A DNA stretch of 64,000 nucleotides from Hydrangea macrophylla (lineage: Eukaryota > Streptophyta > Magnoliopsida > Cornales > Hydrangeaceae), in assembly GCA_033977485.1 (NCBI GenBank), contig CM066984.1, positions 110,093,191 to 110,157,190 on the forward strand, given 5' to 3'. The stretch's first letter is position 1. Each line of letters starts with the position of its first letter. Positions 15,001-24,799 of this stretch are shown piece after piece. The notes beneath the pieces are model-generated. The model had not been told where the DNA came from. It did no database searches and saw only the letters and a list, made by a program, of their open reading frames with translations. The translations under genes and the position numbers were made by a program.

Positions 15001-16962
15001 AAGGTGTGAAAAGTAGAAGAATCTAGAAGTACAAATACTTGATACACTCTTAGTAAGCAGTTGATAGTTTTACTTGTGTCCATTGTCCAATTATATAACC
15101 ACTAGCTGTTTGGATTTCGGTTGTGGATAATGAACTCATTAGTGCTTCTATTTTGTTCAATTTTTTTCAATGGTGACGGTGTTACAATTCCTATTGATCT
15201 TTGCCAATCGTTTTGCTTAAGTTGCCATTCGTCTCTGTTTCCAGACGCCATCCTACTCCAACCAAAGAGATGCTTGAGCCTTTGATTCGTACAGCTGCTT
15301 CTGTTGGTCTAAATTTGGATGTGTCAACTTCAAAAGCTTTAGCTGATTCACTCGATCATGCTGTGGTGAGTTTTATGGACTGGACGTGTTATTTATTCTG
15401 GCATAGAAACAATAGCCTAATCTTATTTCTGTTTCCGTCTATGTCACAAAGAAAACTAATCTCTGGACGATTATTGTTGGAAATTCATTAAAAGTTCTCT
15501 TTTGGGGCTCAGTGTTTAACATTTGCATTAGTATGTCAAGCCCGAGCATATTTGCTCTCCAGGTTGACGCTTTTTTACTAGTCTATCTACTCCCTTGATA
15601 TATGTATACATGTACATGTATCCATGTGGTTATATCAATATGTTTCAATATTGCTCTCTCTATCCATTTATGATTTACTCAGCATCCATACAAAAGTTTT
15701 AAATAGAAAAATTATGTTTCAGGGTGATGATCCATACTTCAATAAGCTGATTCGAATTCTTGCAACTAGATGCATGTCACAGGTAATTTCACTCAATTGA
15801 GTAAGTAAAATCCAATTCGAGTTTTCATACTAGAAACTTCTAATCGTAATTTTTTTTTTCTCTATGATTTACGAGGTCAGGCTGTTTACTTTTGTAGTGG
15901 AGATCTCAGCCCACCAGAATTTTGTCATTACGGCCTTGCAGCAGCTCTCTACACACATTTTACCTCCCCTATAAGGAGATATGCAGGTTTGTGAGAGTTC
16001 TTATCATCCATTGCGACCTTGATGATAGTATATTACTATTTAAATGTTAAACTTCCCTCTTTGGCAGACGTTGTCGTGCACAGGTTGCTGGCTGCAGCTT
16101 TAGGGATTTACAAACTTCCGAGTATTTTCCAAGACCGACCCCAACTTACCAGTATTGCTGACAGTAAGGCTTGCTTCACTTCTAGTCCTAGACATTACTT
16201 CCATGCTATAGAAAGGCACATCATCTCCTTTCGAGTCATACTACTGTGTTGAAGCCTGTGCTGTGACCCGTGCATGTTGAATATATGATAATCTCCCAGT
16301 TTACTTGTTTCAGAGCTAGTGTATGTTTTAACATCAGAATAAGAAAGTAACATTCCGTTTACCCACTTCCAGTTGTCATCTGGGGAAGGTGATCTTCGAT
16401 CAGAGAATTTGAACTGATAGCTTCACTTTACAAGTTTATCTTATGTCCTTGTTAACACTGCTTATGTGCTTATATACTTGTATATGCTGCACTGTTTTTT
16501 AGATCATGAAATGGTTTTTTTTTATTATAAGGGAAGCCTGTCTTAAAGTTTGCTGTCAAATCTTAAATATTTACTATAACTTAAAGTTTGCTAATAGACC
16601 ATCAATTTTTTTTTAAAAAAGTAAAAATCTTTTAATCTTTTTTACTGAAGTAGTAGCTCATTCCAGTGATTTGCTAATGTTATATCACTTATATCTTCTC
16701 AATATGATTTTGATTTGGAGCAAGTGCTAAAATAATTCATATTAAAATTGAGCCTTTGCAACTATGATTGACATCTGTCTGGGTTTTGATTGCTAAAGTG
16801 AAATCTGAGAACATTGCTTAGTGTGGGTTTTCTTCAGATTTGAATTATCGGCATAGGAATGCCCAAATGGCAGGCCGGGCCTCTGTAGAACTCCACACTC
16901 TCATCTATTTCAGAAAGCGGTACGTATGAGAGACTTTTTTTTATTTATTATTTTTATTATTT

Positions 16963-17011
<49 letters not shown>

Positions 17012-17747
17012 ATGTAATTGTCTATGCTGTTGCAGCCCCACTGACACAGAGGCCAGAATAGTGAAAATAAGATCGAACGGCTTTATTGTCTTCGTACCCA
17101 AGTAAGCCTTATTACCCCTTGCAATTACTACTATCTAATCACATCACTTGTGTGCCCGATAGATTGCTCTTGCTTTCCCATACTTGCTTTTGATTGGATC
17201 TTAAGGGCATACTCAGGATTCGGGATATCCTTAGTAAATCGAATTGCTGTTTTCCTGCTTTTTGCTGTAGCAATATGTACATATCTGTCACTGAGAACCC
17301 AATTATCAGGAATCCACTCATCATAGACAGTTTAGGAAAAGCAAAATGGCATCTTTTTGTGAACTCTGCCCAATTTCCTGATTAAAATGGATCTAAAAGT
17401 TTAAATTTGCCTCGAATGTCCAATACATATCCAAATATTCAAATATGCATATACCAATGGTGTGCCATTTGAGATGTATATATATATATATATATATTTA
17501 TTGATTTTCCAAATTAAATATATATATATATATATACACAAATTGCAGATATGGAATAGAAGGGCCGGTATACTTGACAGCAAGAGGTGAGAAGGGAGGG
17601 GGCGAGTGGGTGGTAGATGAGCAGCAACAGAAGGTTAAAAAGATGGATGGTAGTATTTCTTATGGCGTTCTTCAGACAGTGAGGATTCATATGGAAGTTG
17701 TAGAGCCCCAACCGCACCGGCCCAAACTACAACTTAATCTTATTTAA
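26..17747 (+). CDS. RRP44A: Exosome nuclease RRP44A/DIS3, complete 24-exon gene
   Basis: Catalytic 3'-5' exonuclease and endonuclease of the RNA exosome; it processes rRNA precursors and degrades aberrant RNA in nucleus and nucleolus (family knowledge). Exons: 26-79, 197-334, 441-598, 784-839, 1165-1287, 1511-1641, 1764-2004, 4053-4206, 7605-7845, 7950-8106, 8292-8360, 10672-10797, 10947-10999, 11772-11878, 12668-12722, 12846-12945, 14346-14457, 15245-15365, 15723-15782, 15881-15986, 16068-16163, 16838-16919, 17036-17101, 17549-17747. They sum to 2805 nt (934 aa), with phases agreeing at every junction. Seen: CR3 cysteines C31, C36, C39; PIN domain about 53-190 with VDTN D57, NDRNDR and TNDRENK D160; two cold-shock domains; RNB domain about 465-795 with D482, D488, D490, D491 in the DPPGCKDIDD motif and SPIRRYAD at 781-788; C-terminal S1 domain. 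The PIN domain and CR3 motif favour DIS3/RRP44A over DIS3L2. Length matches plant RRP44A. The start is the first ATG and begins the family's MLQSK motif. Introns 7, 8 and 11 are over 2 kb and full of repeats. Confidence 0.95.
2480..3320 (-). repeat. LTR-like repeat in RRP44A intron 7
   Basis: Locally GC-richer, gene-free stretch in the 2-kb intron 7. Read on the minus strand it has a TATA-like CTATAAATAGG near 2816-2826, with CACGTG-containing sequence upstream of it. This is the layout of a retrotransposon LTR promoter. I could not find clear TG..CA ends or a target-site duplication, so boundaries are approximate and the class is open. Open frames here are short and match nothing I recognise. 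Confidence 0.3.
5293..5602 (+). promoter_or_regulatory. Cluster of seven TTCTAGAA heat-shock-type elements upstream of a TATA box
   Basis: Perfect TTCTAGAA (the nTTCnnGAAn heat-shock-element core) occurs at 5293-5300, 5326-5333, 5350-5357, 5387-5394, 5440-5447, 5477-5484 and 5525-5532. A combined GAAGCTTCTAGA follows at about 5567-5576. A TATA box lies at 5592-5602. Heat-shock-factor binding is known for clustered elements of this type, including in the LTR of the Arabidopsis ONSEN retrotransposon. Function here is inferred. Confidence 0.6.
5778..6806. mobile_element. Non-autonomous hAT-like element, 1029 bp, in RRP44A intron 8
   Basis: Flanked by a perfect 8-bp duplication TGTGATTC at 5770-5777 and 6807-6814. 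The ends are inverted: ATGGTTCGAAG at left and CGAACCATGGAC at right. GATAC/CGGCCGAT-rich subterminal repeats lie inside both ends. The interior has a CTT/TTC-rich stretch (6055-6240), a CT run (6240-6262) and AT-rich sequence, with no transposase. The 8-bp duplication fits hAT. It interrupts the LTR-like unit, so it is the younger insertion. Confidence 0.7.
8644..8972 (-). mobile_element. Short non-autonomous Helitron in RRP44A intron 11
   Basis: Read on the minus strand it begins TCTATATTATTAATAC (8972 downward) and ends CTAG (8647-8644). A perfect hairpin, CCCGTGCATTGCACGGG (8672-8656), sits 8 nt before that CTAG end. The flanking bases are A and T, as expected for Helitron insertion between A and T without duplication. 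Interior is AT-rich with a TA microsatellite near 8856-8878 and no Rep/helicase coding. The rest of intron 11 (8973-10671) shows only AT-rich sequence and short unrecognised frames. Confidence 0.75.
11315..11446. mobile_element. 132-bp MITE with ~26-bp near-perfect inverted ends, RRP44A intron 13
   Basis: ACATCCACATAAAGTTGCTC at the left end is mirrored by GAGCAACTTTATGTGGATGT at the right. The match continues into an A-run/T-run. The unit is non-coding and could fold into a tight hairpin in the pre-mRNA. Superfamily not assignable; no convincing target duplication seen. Confidence 0.6.
13063..13316. mobile_element. Stowaway-type MITE, 254 bp, RRP44A intron 16
   Basis: Ends are CTCCCTCCGTCCCA and TGGGACGGAGGGAG, the canonical Stowaway (Tc1/mariner) inverted repeat, flanked by TA on both sides (13061-13062 and 13317-13318). 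The interior is AT-rich with GTCCACTTTC / GAAAGTGGAC subterminal inversions. Confidence 0.85.
16967..17008 (+). repeat. (TC)21 microsatellite just before exon 23 of RRP44A
   Basis: Uninterrupted TC dinucleotides, 42 bp, lying 27 bp upstream of the exon 23 acceptor (AG ends at 17035). The tract could serve as an extended polypyrimidine tract. Its length is probably polymorphic. Confidence 0.9.
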
Positions 17748-18614
17748 AACAGGTAATTTGTAACTTTATTTTCGGTGACATGGAAGGGTATTGAGAGATG
17801 TGTAGTTGTAAAATAGATAAAACGTTGAGTAGCATACAATAAGTTGGAATGAGATGTAAGAAGATTCTTTGCAGAATAATTTTATTTAATTTAATTCTTT
17901 TTCAGGTTTTAATCAATTAAGCTTTTCAATTTGTGAGGAAGAGAAGTTTCATTTCAGTCTTACTCATGTATCATGTAATGAAGTTTTGATTGGGCAAAGC
18001 TAGTCAGGCTGAAGCTTCAAAACTGTGGAGCGGTGGAGAAACTAGAAACTGAAATTTTAGGACTTGAAAGTGCTTCAAATTGTTCATTTTTGTTACTATG
18101 TACGTTCTTGTTCAGAAGTCCATGCCCTTCTTCTGGACACTTGGGGTTTATTTGCACACCGACATACCAAAAGGCGCACACAGTTCTTATATTGGCCCAC
18201 TTGATTCGGTACAAGAGTGTCCCCCCCCCCCCCCCCCCAAAAAAAAAAAAAAGATTCTGTACAAGATAGGATTAACAAACGAATTATATCTAAAAACACC
18301 GTTCTCAATTCTCACCATTTTCTTTTGTATATCAATATAGTAAAAAGAAACAAAATTCTACATCAGGGCACTCACCCTTTGAATAATTTTTATTGCAAAT
18401 CCACTTAAGATTGAATAAGATACTAATTTTACATTATAACACCCAAGTAAAAAGGGAAAGAGAACAAAAATTAAATTACACCCAAGCATATATGACATAT
18501 CTATACATTAATCAACTATTCGAAGCTGTATTACCGATTGCTCTCTGTCCGTGGTCTCTTTCCTTCCAAGACAGGAAGGGTGGAACATTGGGGAGGTAAA
18601 GGGTAAAAGGGTCT
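17748..18614. other. Convergent intergenic region with RRP44A and PILS 3' UTRs
   Basis: Stop codons of the two convergent genes lie 867 bp apart, so both 3' UTRs must fit or overlap here. No other gene is seen. A striking homopolymer pair, about 18 C then 14 A, sits at 18221-18252 and probably marks slippage. I did not find a clear poly(A) signal for either gene. Confidence 0.6.
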
Positions 18615-21600
18615 TCAAGACAAGATCCACATATAGACAGTAGACCATCCTGTGATTGCGAAGGCTGCTACCAGGTAAGTCCACAGCATGAGTATGGAAC
18701 ACTCCTCTTGTCCCTCCTCAAACAGTTGTGTCATGGTTCCTGCATTATCATTCATTCATTCATTTTTTCATCATATATTAGTGATGTCATAACTGAACAT
18801 GTTCTTTAAATTTTTGTGTTTTGTGAGTGTCCATTTTTTGCAATATGAGTCTGTGCCAAGTCTAATAAATCTCTTAAAACTAATTCTTTATCAAACCAAC
18901 ATAACCTAATTCTCACAAGAACTAGATAGAATTGAGACTTGGAGGCTGTTAGGGTACTTCAAACACTATTTTTGTAATTAAGAGAATAACTATTTCTATA
19001 TTTTTCAGTACTAGTGTAACTATTTTTTTAGAAACATTTGGCTTAAAAATACCCAAAGAACTGTCATTTATCAAATCGACATAATATTGTTTTTTATTAG
19101 ATAATAAAAGTGAGACTTGGTCTGAACCTTATATCCTATTTTAAGCAGTCCCAAACATGCCCTTGATATGAAACGGATCTTATTTTAAGTATTCAGATTA
19201 TGAAAAGCTCAATATAACAAGCGAGAAAGGCTAGTACGGATGCAGCAAATGTCAGAAAAAGTAGCAACATATGTATACATGTGTGACACACTTCAATATG
19301 TATGCAGAAGTGAGAAATTTTTATGTACTTTTTTTACGGTACCACATGGCATGGCATGCGAACGTGATACCCTTTAGTCAATGAAAGTTATTTGAGTGGG
19401 ACTCACGTCTCAAGATCCACAAATACAGAAATCCTAAATGTAGGGCGTGGTCCCACTCAAATAACCATTCATAATGGCTAGAGCGTACGACGTCAGCATA
19501 ATTTCTCGTAGTAGGAGAGAGAGAACAATATTATACATTTCAACAGTAATTACTCACTCACCAATAGACATGGCTGGTGGCAGTGTAAACTGAACCATTA
19601 GGATAAAGCGGTACAATGGGTCTGGTGGAAGGAAACCTAGCTGGGTGGCTGCTTTAACCACACCAATACCAATCACCGGAAGTAACAAGTATCGCACACA
19701 TAGGACTGTAATGATCACCAATGGTCTTAATTTTGCCTTGCGCAAGCCTGTTTAGTTTTGTCACAGTGCAATGGTTAAAATCAGATTCTGGGTTGTACAC
19801 AATACATAGTTTTTAAGTACTCGAAAGAGCTTTGAAATTTCCTTTTACCTTGAGTTAGATTGCCTCCTAGTATAAGTGTAATACATGGAATTGTTCCATC
19901 CCTGCACATCCATTCAGTCATTATGTTGTAAGTTTAGCTGGATATGAAACTTGAGAGTGATCGAAGACCTTGTTCATTTTCAGAGAGTGACATAATTTTA
20001 AACTAGTTGCGTGAATAGATGTAATACTTATCAGACTAGGACCAAATTTGATGTGTTATACTCAATAAATAAGAACGGTACGTACCCAAGCAATTGGAGT
20101 GAGTCTTCGATCACTCTCAGAGGAGCGGAGTCACCAATTATAAGGTTTCTCAGCCATGAGACGGCCCCAAAGATGAACCCAAGGATCTGAGAGTTGTCAG
20201 GGAAATATTAGAAACTCCATACTCAAATTGGAAACAATTGAGGCAAAAACTACGAGGGTACTCACTGCACCAATAGTTGGAGGTTCCGATAGCACGTCCA
20301 TAATCTGGTGGAAAATTTGTACTACTTTATCATAGAATGATACATTTCCTTGCTCAACCTTGCCGGCAGACCCTTGGGACACGATCTGCGAAGAAAATGA
20401 CTTAAAGATCTTGGTTTTGTGTGTGGTAACAACTCTTAGGACATGTCTTCTGCTTAATGACTACAAAGAAGAACTTACAGGTTGGTTTTCTGTATCTTCT
20501 TCACTGGATTTCATTGATGACACTACAATAGAAACATGCTCTTGACTTTCTACCGTAAGGAGATGAGTCTTCTCATTAACATCTAAATCCTTGTTCGGTT
20601 CCTTTATGTCCTCCTCAGCTGCTTTAAGTGCTTTGTATTTTAGGGTCGAACTTCGTATGAGTTGGTAAGTGTAAGTCCAAATATAGATACCACCAAGCTA
20701 CAAAAGTACCAAAAAACGAGTATTAAGTGCATGGATCGATACACATTGCCACAAGCATCTCCCCAATGATAAAGGATTTGTGAACTTTGAAATAGGAACA
20801 ACAATCTTGAACTCTTTATTTGTCATTTGGCAATCCTGATGCATATGAGCATTTAGGGGCTGCTTCTCTAGCCTTAAAATCGGTAATGTGGTTCATAAAA
20901 TTACGTCTTTTGAAAATTCAAGTATTTGGTAAATGTCCTTTTATTGCGTAGGGTTCGTGTCCAATCTAAAATCACTATTTTCCTTTACAAAATGAATATG
21001 TTGCCGGTTTTCATAAAAGTCAGATAGAAAATGAGACAGACTGAACTTGATCATGTTTTATACATTCCTAAACAGGGTATTAGCATGCAAGGTTTGCCTT
21101 ACCGCCATCGAGAAGGACGAATACGAGAGTCCTTTGGAAACACAAACACTATGATCTCCAAATGGGCTGCCTCCCTCCTTACAGATTGCAGGGACAAGTA
21201 TCAATAAAATGTTGCCCAAGTTTCCTATTGTACAAAAGCACAACATCGGAAAACCCAGTGAGAATTCCAAATTAAATCTCCCGGAAAGGTAAAATAAAGG
21301 GTTTTGTAGCTTCAGACTCTGAAAATTTACCTGATGAACATGTAGCAATGAAAAGGCCTTCCAGATGTGGCTTTAGGTTTAGCATTTTTGCTGCAGCCCA
21401 ACCTATTATTCCTCCAACAAGAAAGGTTAGCCCTGTGTTGATTGGCATAAACCACCTGATAGAGATGATAAGTACAAACATTAGTGTTTCGAAATAGATA
21501 TGATTATATTCCATTAATCATTCTTATTTCTAGACCTCGTTTCCACTGATGGGGTAGAAGGAGACACATCAAATGCATAAAAACAAATAGACCTTGAAAC

Positions 21601-22236
21601 AATTGTTTGACAAGCCTACCATGAGATCATATCTTCAAGGGTGACAGTCTGAGCCAGATTCGCAAACATGAGCGCGGGAGAAAACACCACGAACACAATC
21701 TGAAATCACATTGAAGTTCCATATTAATAACACTAAGATTCACGGATGATGGAACCGATTAAGAAAGCCAACTATATTAATAACCTGTATGAGCATCCTT
21801 GAATTCAAATAATTTCATTGATACATTTAGATATCATTTCAAGTAAAAGAGAAGATAATCTTGAATGGTTCCATGAAAGAAAATTATGGTCTTTCACAAA
21901 TTAATCCTAAAATTTGTAATTGAATTAATAAAAATGGCATAGCAGAGAAAAAAAAAATAGGGGAAGTCCCCCATTGATATAATAAGTACATTCATTAGGC
22001 GTGATCAATTTTATGAATAAGACTATTCAAATTCAAGAGACAGATCTCGGAAAAGATGGTGTTGTATGGTGAGTATAGATAATATATGTTGAATGTCTTA
22101 CCTTGTTGAGGGACTTACGGGCACCCTCGGGAAGAAGATTCAGATAATCAGTTGCCATGAAAGCTCCTAATGCTGTAACCATAAGAACCTGCAGCATAGG
22201 CATCGAAGCCACCTCGAGGAGTGTCCAGAAACCCAT
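18615..22236 (-). CDS. PILS: PIN-LIKES (PILS) auxin transport facilitator, complete
   Basis: ER-membrane auxin carrier family that limits nuclear auxin by sequestration (family knowledge). Coding exons in transcript order: 22236-22102, 21699-21620, 21455-21331, 21224-21103, 20697-20479, 20385-20266, 20186-20086, 19901-19849, 19747-19562, 18739-18615. Phases agree throughout, giving 421 aa. The start MGFWTLLEVASMP is the conserved N-terminus of the PILS1/3/5/7-type clade. Landmarks are SPALMFANLAQTVTLEDMIS, WWFMPINTGLTFL, LVPAICKEGGSPFG, GLSYSSFSMA, WLRNLIIGDSAPLR, GDGTIPCITLILGGNL, QFTLPPAMSIGTMTQL and CSILMLWTY. Hydrophobic segments in the first ~160 and last ~150 residues flank a polar central loop (about 170-265), the Mem_trans fold. 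No break was seen. Which PILS paralogue it is cannot be settled by eye. Confidence 0.93.
19388..19466. repeat. Short inverted repeat in the last PILS intron
   Basis: GTTATTTGAGTGGGAC at the left end is mirrored by GTCCCACTCAAATAAC at the right, about 47 bp apart, between coding exons 9 and 10. Probably a small MITE remnant. The rest of this 822-bp intron (18740-19561) shows nothing recognisable. Confidence 0.55.
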
Positions 22237-23465
22237 CTTTACCTCTTTTGTTGTGGGACCTCCCGAACGAAAATAAGAGATAGTTGGTCTCTCCTTCTCC
22301 CTTTGCACTAAATTATTGTACTGTATTGCTGCTTTTGAATCTCCCTCCTGTATATTTTAGGTATATATGTCTACAGAGTCCTAATAGAAGAGAAGGAAGA
22401 TCCTGGGAAAGAGCACAAGATACAGACTAGGCAAGTTTATTAATCCAAAACAAACTTAAACAATACAGAAGTTAATAAACAACCAATGTTACTAAGTAGA
22501 AAAAGCTAGTATGTTCTTATATTATTTGCAAAGTGAAAGCATCAGCCTTCAACTGAGAAACAAATTAGTGACTTTTAGTTGGGTACATTTGGTACACTTC
22601 CAGACGTGGTAGGTTCGCATGTGTAAGTGTCATATACGTGAACCATTCATATGATGGTGTTGTAGCGCGCGTGTGTACGAATGTACTAAAGTGTTGTCTC
22701 TAAAAGTATCACTAAGTTCTACCAGGGACTCCGACTTGTGGACTACAGCAATTGCATGGTTCCTGATTTCAGAAACTCAAAGAAATGCCCTGGTTTGCAT
22801 TTATGTGGTGCAAACCAGATCACTCACCAAGGCTCTTCAAATTACTCCAGAATCAGTTCATAGTCTCATTTTTTTTTTATACCAGTTCATAGTCTCATTT
22901 ATTGACCAATTGCTTTGAATTTGGGAATAAAAATATAGTATATCTGAAGGATTATTTTCAATTCTCGACCAATAAATGTAAGATAAAGAGAGAGAAGAGT
23001 GACATGAAACATTAAATTAGATTTAAAAAATCAAGCAGACACCACAGCGTTTCGAAAGAATGATAGCAATTACTATAATGATTTACAAAATGAATATATT
23101 TGGTCATAAAAAACTCTAGTTTTACCATGTTCCTCACTTTCAAAATAAATAAACAATTGGAAAGAAGGTTGAATGTAGCTTTACTTTAAACTACAGTTGA
23201 CTTTCTATAGTTTAACAATTTTTTGTAATCAGAACTTATTAAGTATCATCTTTAGTTAACTTTTTAATCATACAGGCCTTTGTAGTTTTTGCGTATTTTT
23301 TCTACACAGAAAGTTTAGACACACCGAAAAAAAAAGTCACCGTGTGATGCGACAATGTGAAACTTTTTTTTTTTGGATTCAAAATAAAGGGCCAAATATT
23401 GTACTTAATTTCAACATTTTCCTTTGGTACAATTTCCTTGTTAGGAATTCCCATAATTCTTTTTT

Positions 23466-23563
23466 TGATCATTTGGTGCAATGGTATGACATAAATTTCA
23501 AGGCCTGGCGAGGGTGCGAGGTTCGACCCTAGTATGAGCATGGGGAGGGTTTTTTTTTTTTTT
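23466..23563 (+). mobile_element. tRNA-derived SINE-like fragment
   Basis: A-box-like TTGGTGCAATGG at about 23474-23485 and B-box-like GGTTCGACC at about 23519-23527 have tRNA-promoter spacing. They are followed by a short GC-rich body and a T-run (about 23550-23564), as in plant tRNA-derived SINEs. Too short for a full element and not a functional tRNA (no acceptor stem). Confidence 0.45.
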
Positions 23564-23570
23564 TATCAAG

Positions 23571-23759
23571 AGTAATGCTATGCTTCATAATTTTTTCTAA
23601 AAAGTGTTTCCCAACATATGTGGCAATGAGACCTTCTTCATTAATAATAGAACCACTTCAACATCAAGTCATTAACCAATCAAAATAAGCTGAATCCACT
23701 GTCACATGTGTTAGAAAACACTTTTGAAAAAAAAAAAATTTGAGAAGCACAGCATTACT
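23571..23759. mobile_element. Palindromic ~190-bp MITE (family copy 1)
   Basis: Begins AGTAATGCTATGCTTC and ends GAGAAGCACAGCATTACT, with inverted subterminal CACATGTG-like segments. Related units with the same ends occur at 35588-35745, 45243-45432 and 59022-59200. Lies in the PILS leader intron. Confidence 0.6.
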
Positions 23760-24701
23760 CTTTTACCAACTAGGCTAGGCCATTGCTCGGAATTTCCATA
23801 ATTCTAATATAATATTCCACATTCGTCTAAGAAAAAAAAAAAACTATCCACTAAAAACCAAGTTGGTTCTCACAATGACACAAACCCTCGTTAATTAATG
23901 AATAATATATTATTAGAATTGAATTATTAATTAAATGTTAAGAAAAGTGAAGGAGGTGAGCAAACAGAGACGAAAATAATAATTAACATGTAATAAATAT
24001 ATAAAAGACAAGACTCCTAACGTGTGTAAAACAAAAACTATAATGAGGAAAAGGCAAAAGTTCCAATTCTTTTTTGTGGTTGAAAAAAAGAGAGGTTGAA
24101 TGCTCTAAAGTACAATAAAATAAAAATTAGAAAAAAATGATGATAAATTAAAGAGATAAAAGCGAGTTATTGGCAGAAGAGATAAGTTCCAATTGAAATC
24201 GGTAGTTCTATGTATAAATAAATTATACTAACGTAATCATCTATATCTCTGTTTATATATGTACTATAAATACAATTTATGTATAGACGATATATATTAT
24301 ATATATATATATATATAGCTCAGACTGTATAAACAGAAATTAAAAGGACAGTGATCACAGAAACCATTCGAAGGAGATATATACAATCGATTGTTGGCGA
24401 AACAAACCTAATTGACTATATGTGTGTGAAATTGAGAAAAATGAATTCATAAGTGGGAATTAGTAAAAGAATGATCTTGAAAAATTTAAAAAAAAAAAAA
24501 AAAAAAAAGGAAAATGGTGAGGAAACAAACCTACAATTGAGACTGGATTGAGAGAATTGGCGACTAGATATCAGCGTCTGGTTCGATAGAGATGATGACA
24601 CGGCGTCGGAGTGAGCGAGGCGCAATGACGAGACAGAGGAAGCCATTAATGGTGTCGCCTATCAATGTTAGGGTAGTAGTGTTGATTGCCTACCAATGAC
24701 G

Positions 24702-24733
<32 letters not shown>

Positions 24734-24785
24734 GTACGTGTTTTTGTGTATGTGTGTGTGAGAGAGAGAGACTACTCAGCTAAGC

Positions 24786-24798
24786 TTCTATAAATAGA
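24786..24798 (-). promoter_or_regulatory. Candidate PILS core promoter (TATA-like)
   Basis: CTATTTATAG on the minus strand, about 140 bp upstream of the leader ATG at 24646. It is followed on the minus strand by a CT-rich patch (24759-24770) typical of plant transcription starts. The motif is nearly palindromic, so orientation rests on gene context. Confidence 0.4.
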
Positions 24799-24799
24799 G

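Larger units (their letters stand above)
22308..24646 (-). promoter_or_regulatory. PILS 5' leader with a spliced 51-codon upstream ORF
   Basis: A leader exon ends with AG|GTTTGT at 24531 and joins an acceptor (CAG, exon starting 22347) that leads into the first coding exon. The leader ATG at 24646 opens a serine-rich frame (MASSVSSLRLAHSDAV...). Spliced as modelled, it stops at TAG 22310-22308, 71 nt before the PILS ATG. It could lower PILS translation. The same peptide resembles a targeting peptide, but it is out of frame with PILS in this model. The leader intron (22348-24530) is AT-rich and holds a SINE-like unit and a MITE. Confidence 0.5.

Noticed and set aside
22237..22308. N-terminal extension of PILS upstream of MGFW
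   Set aside because: The frame opens only with GTG, and the family start is MGFW; treated as leader.
23466..23563. Functional tRNA gene
   Set aside because: A- and B-box-like words exist, but no cloverleaf or acceptor stem could be drawn; called SINE-like instead.
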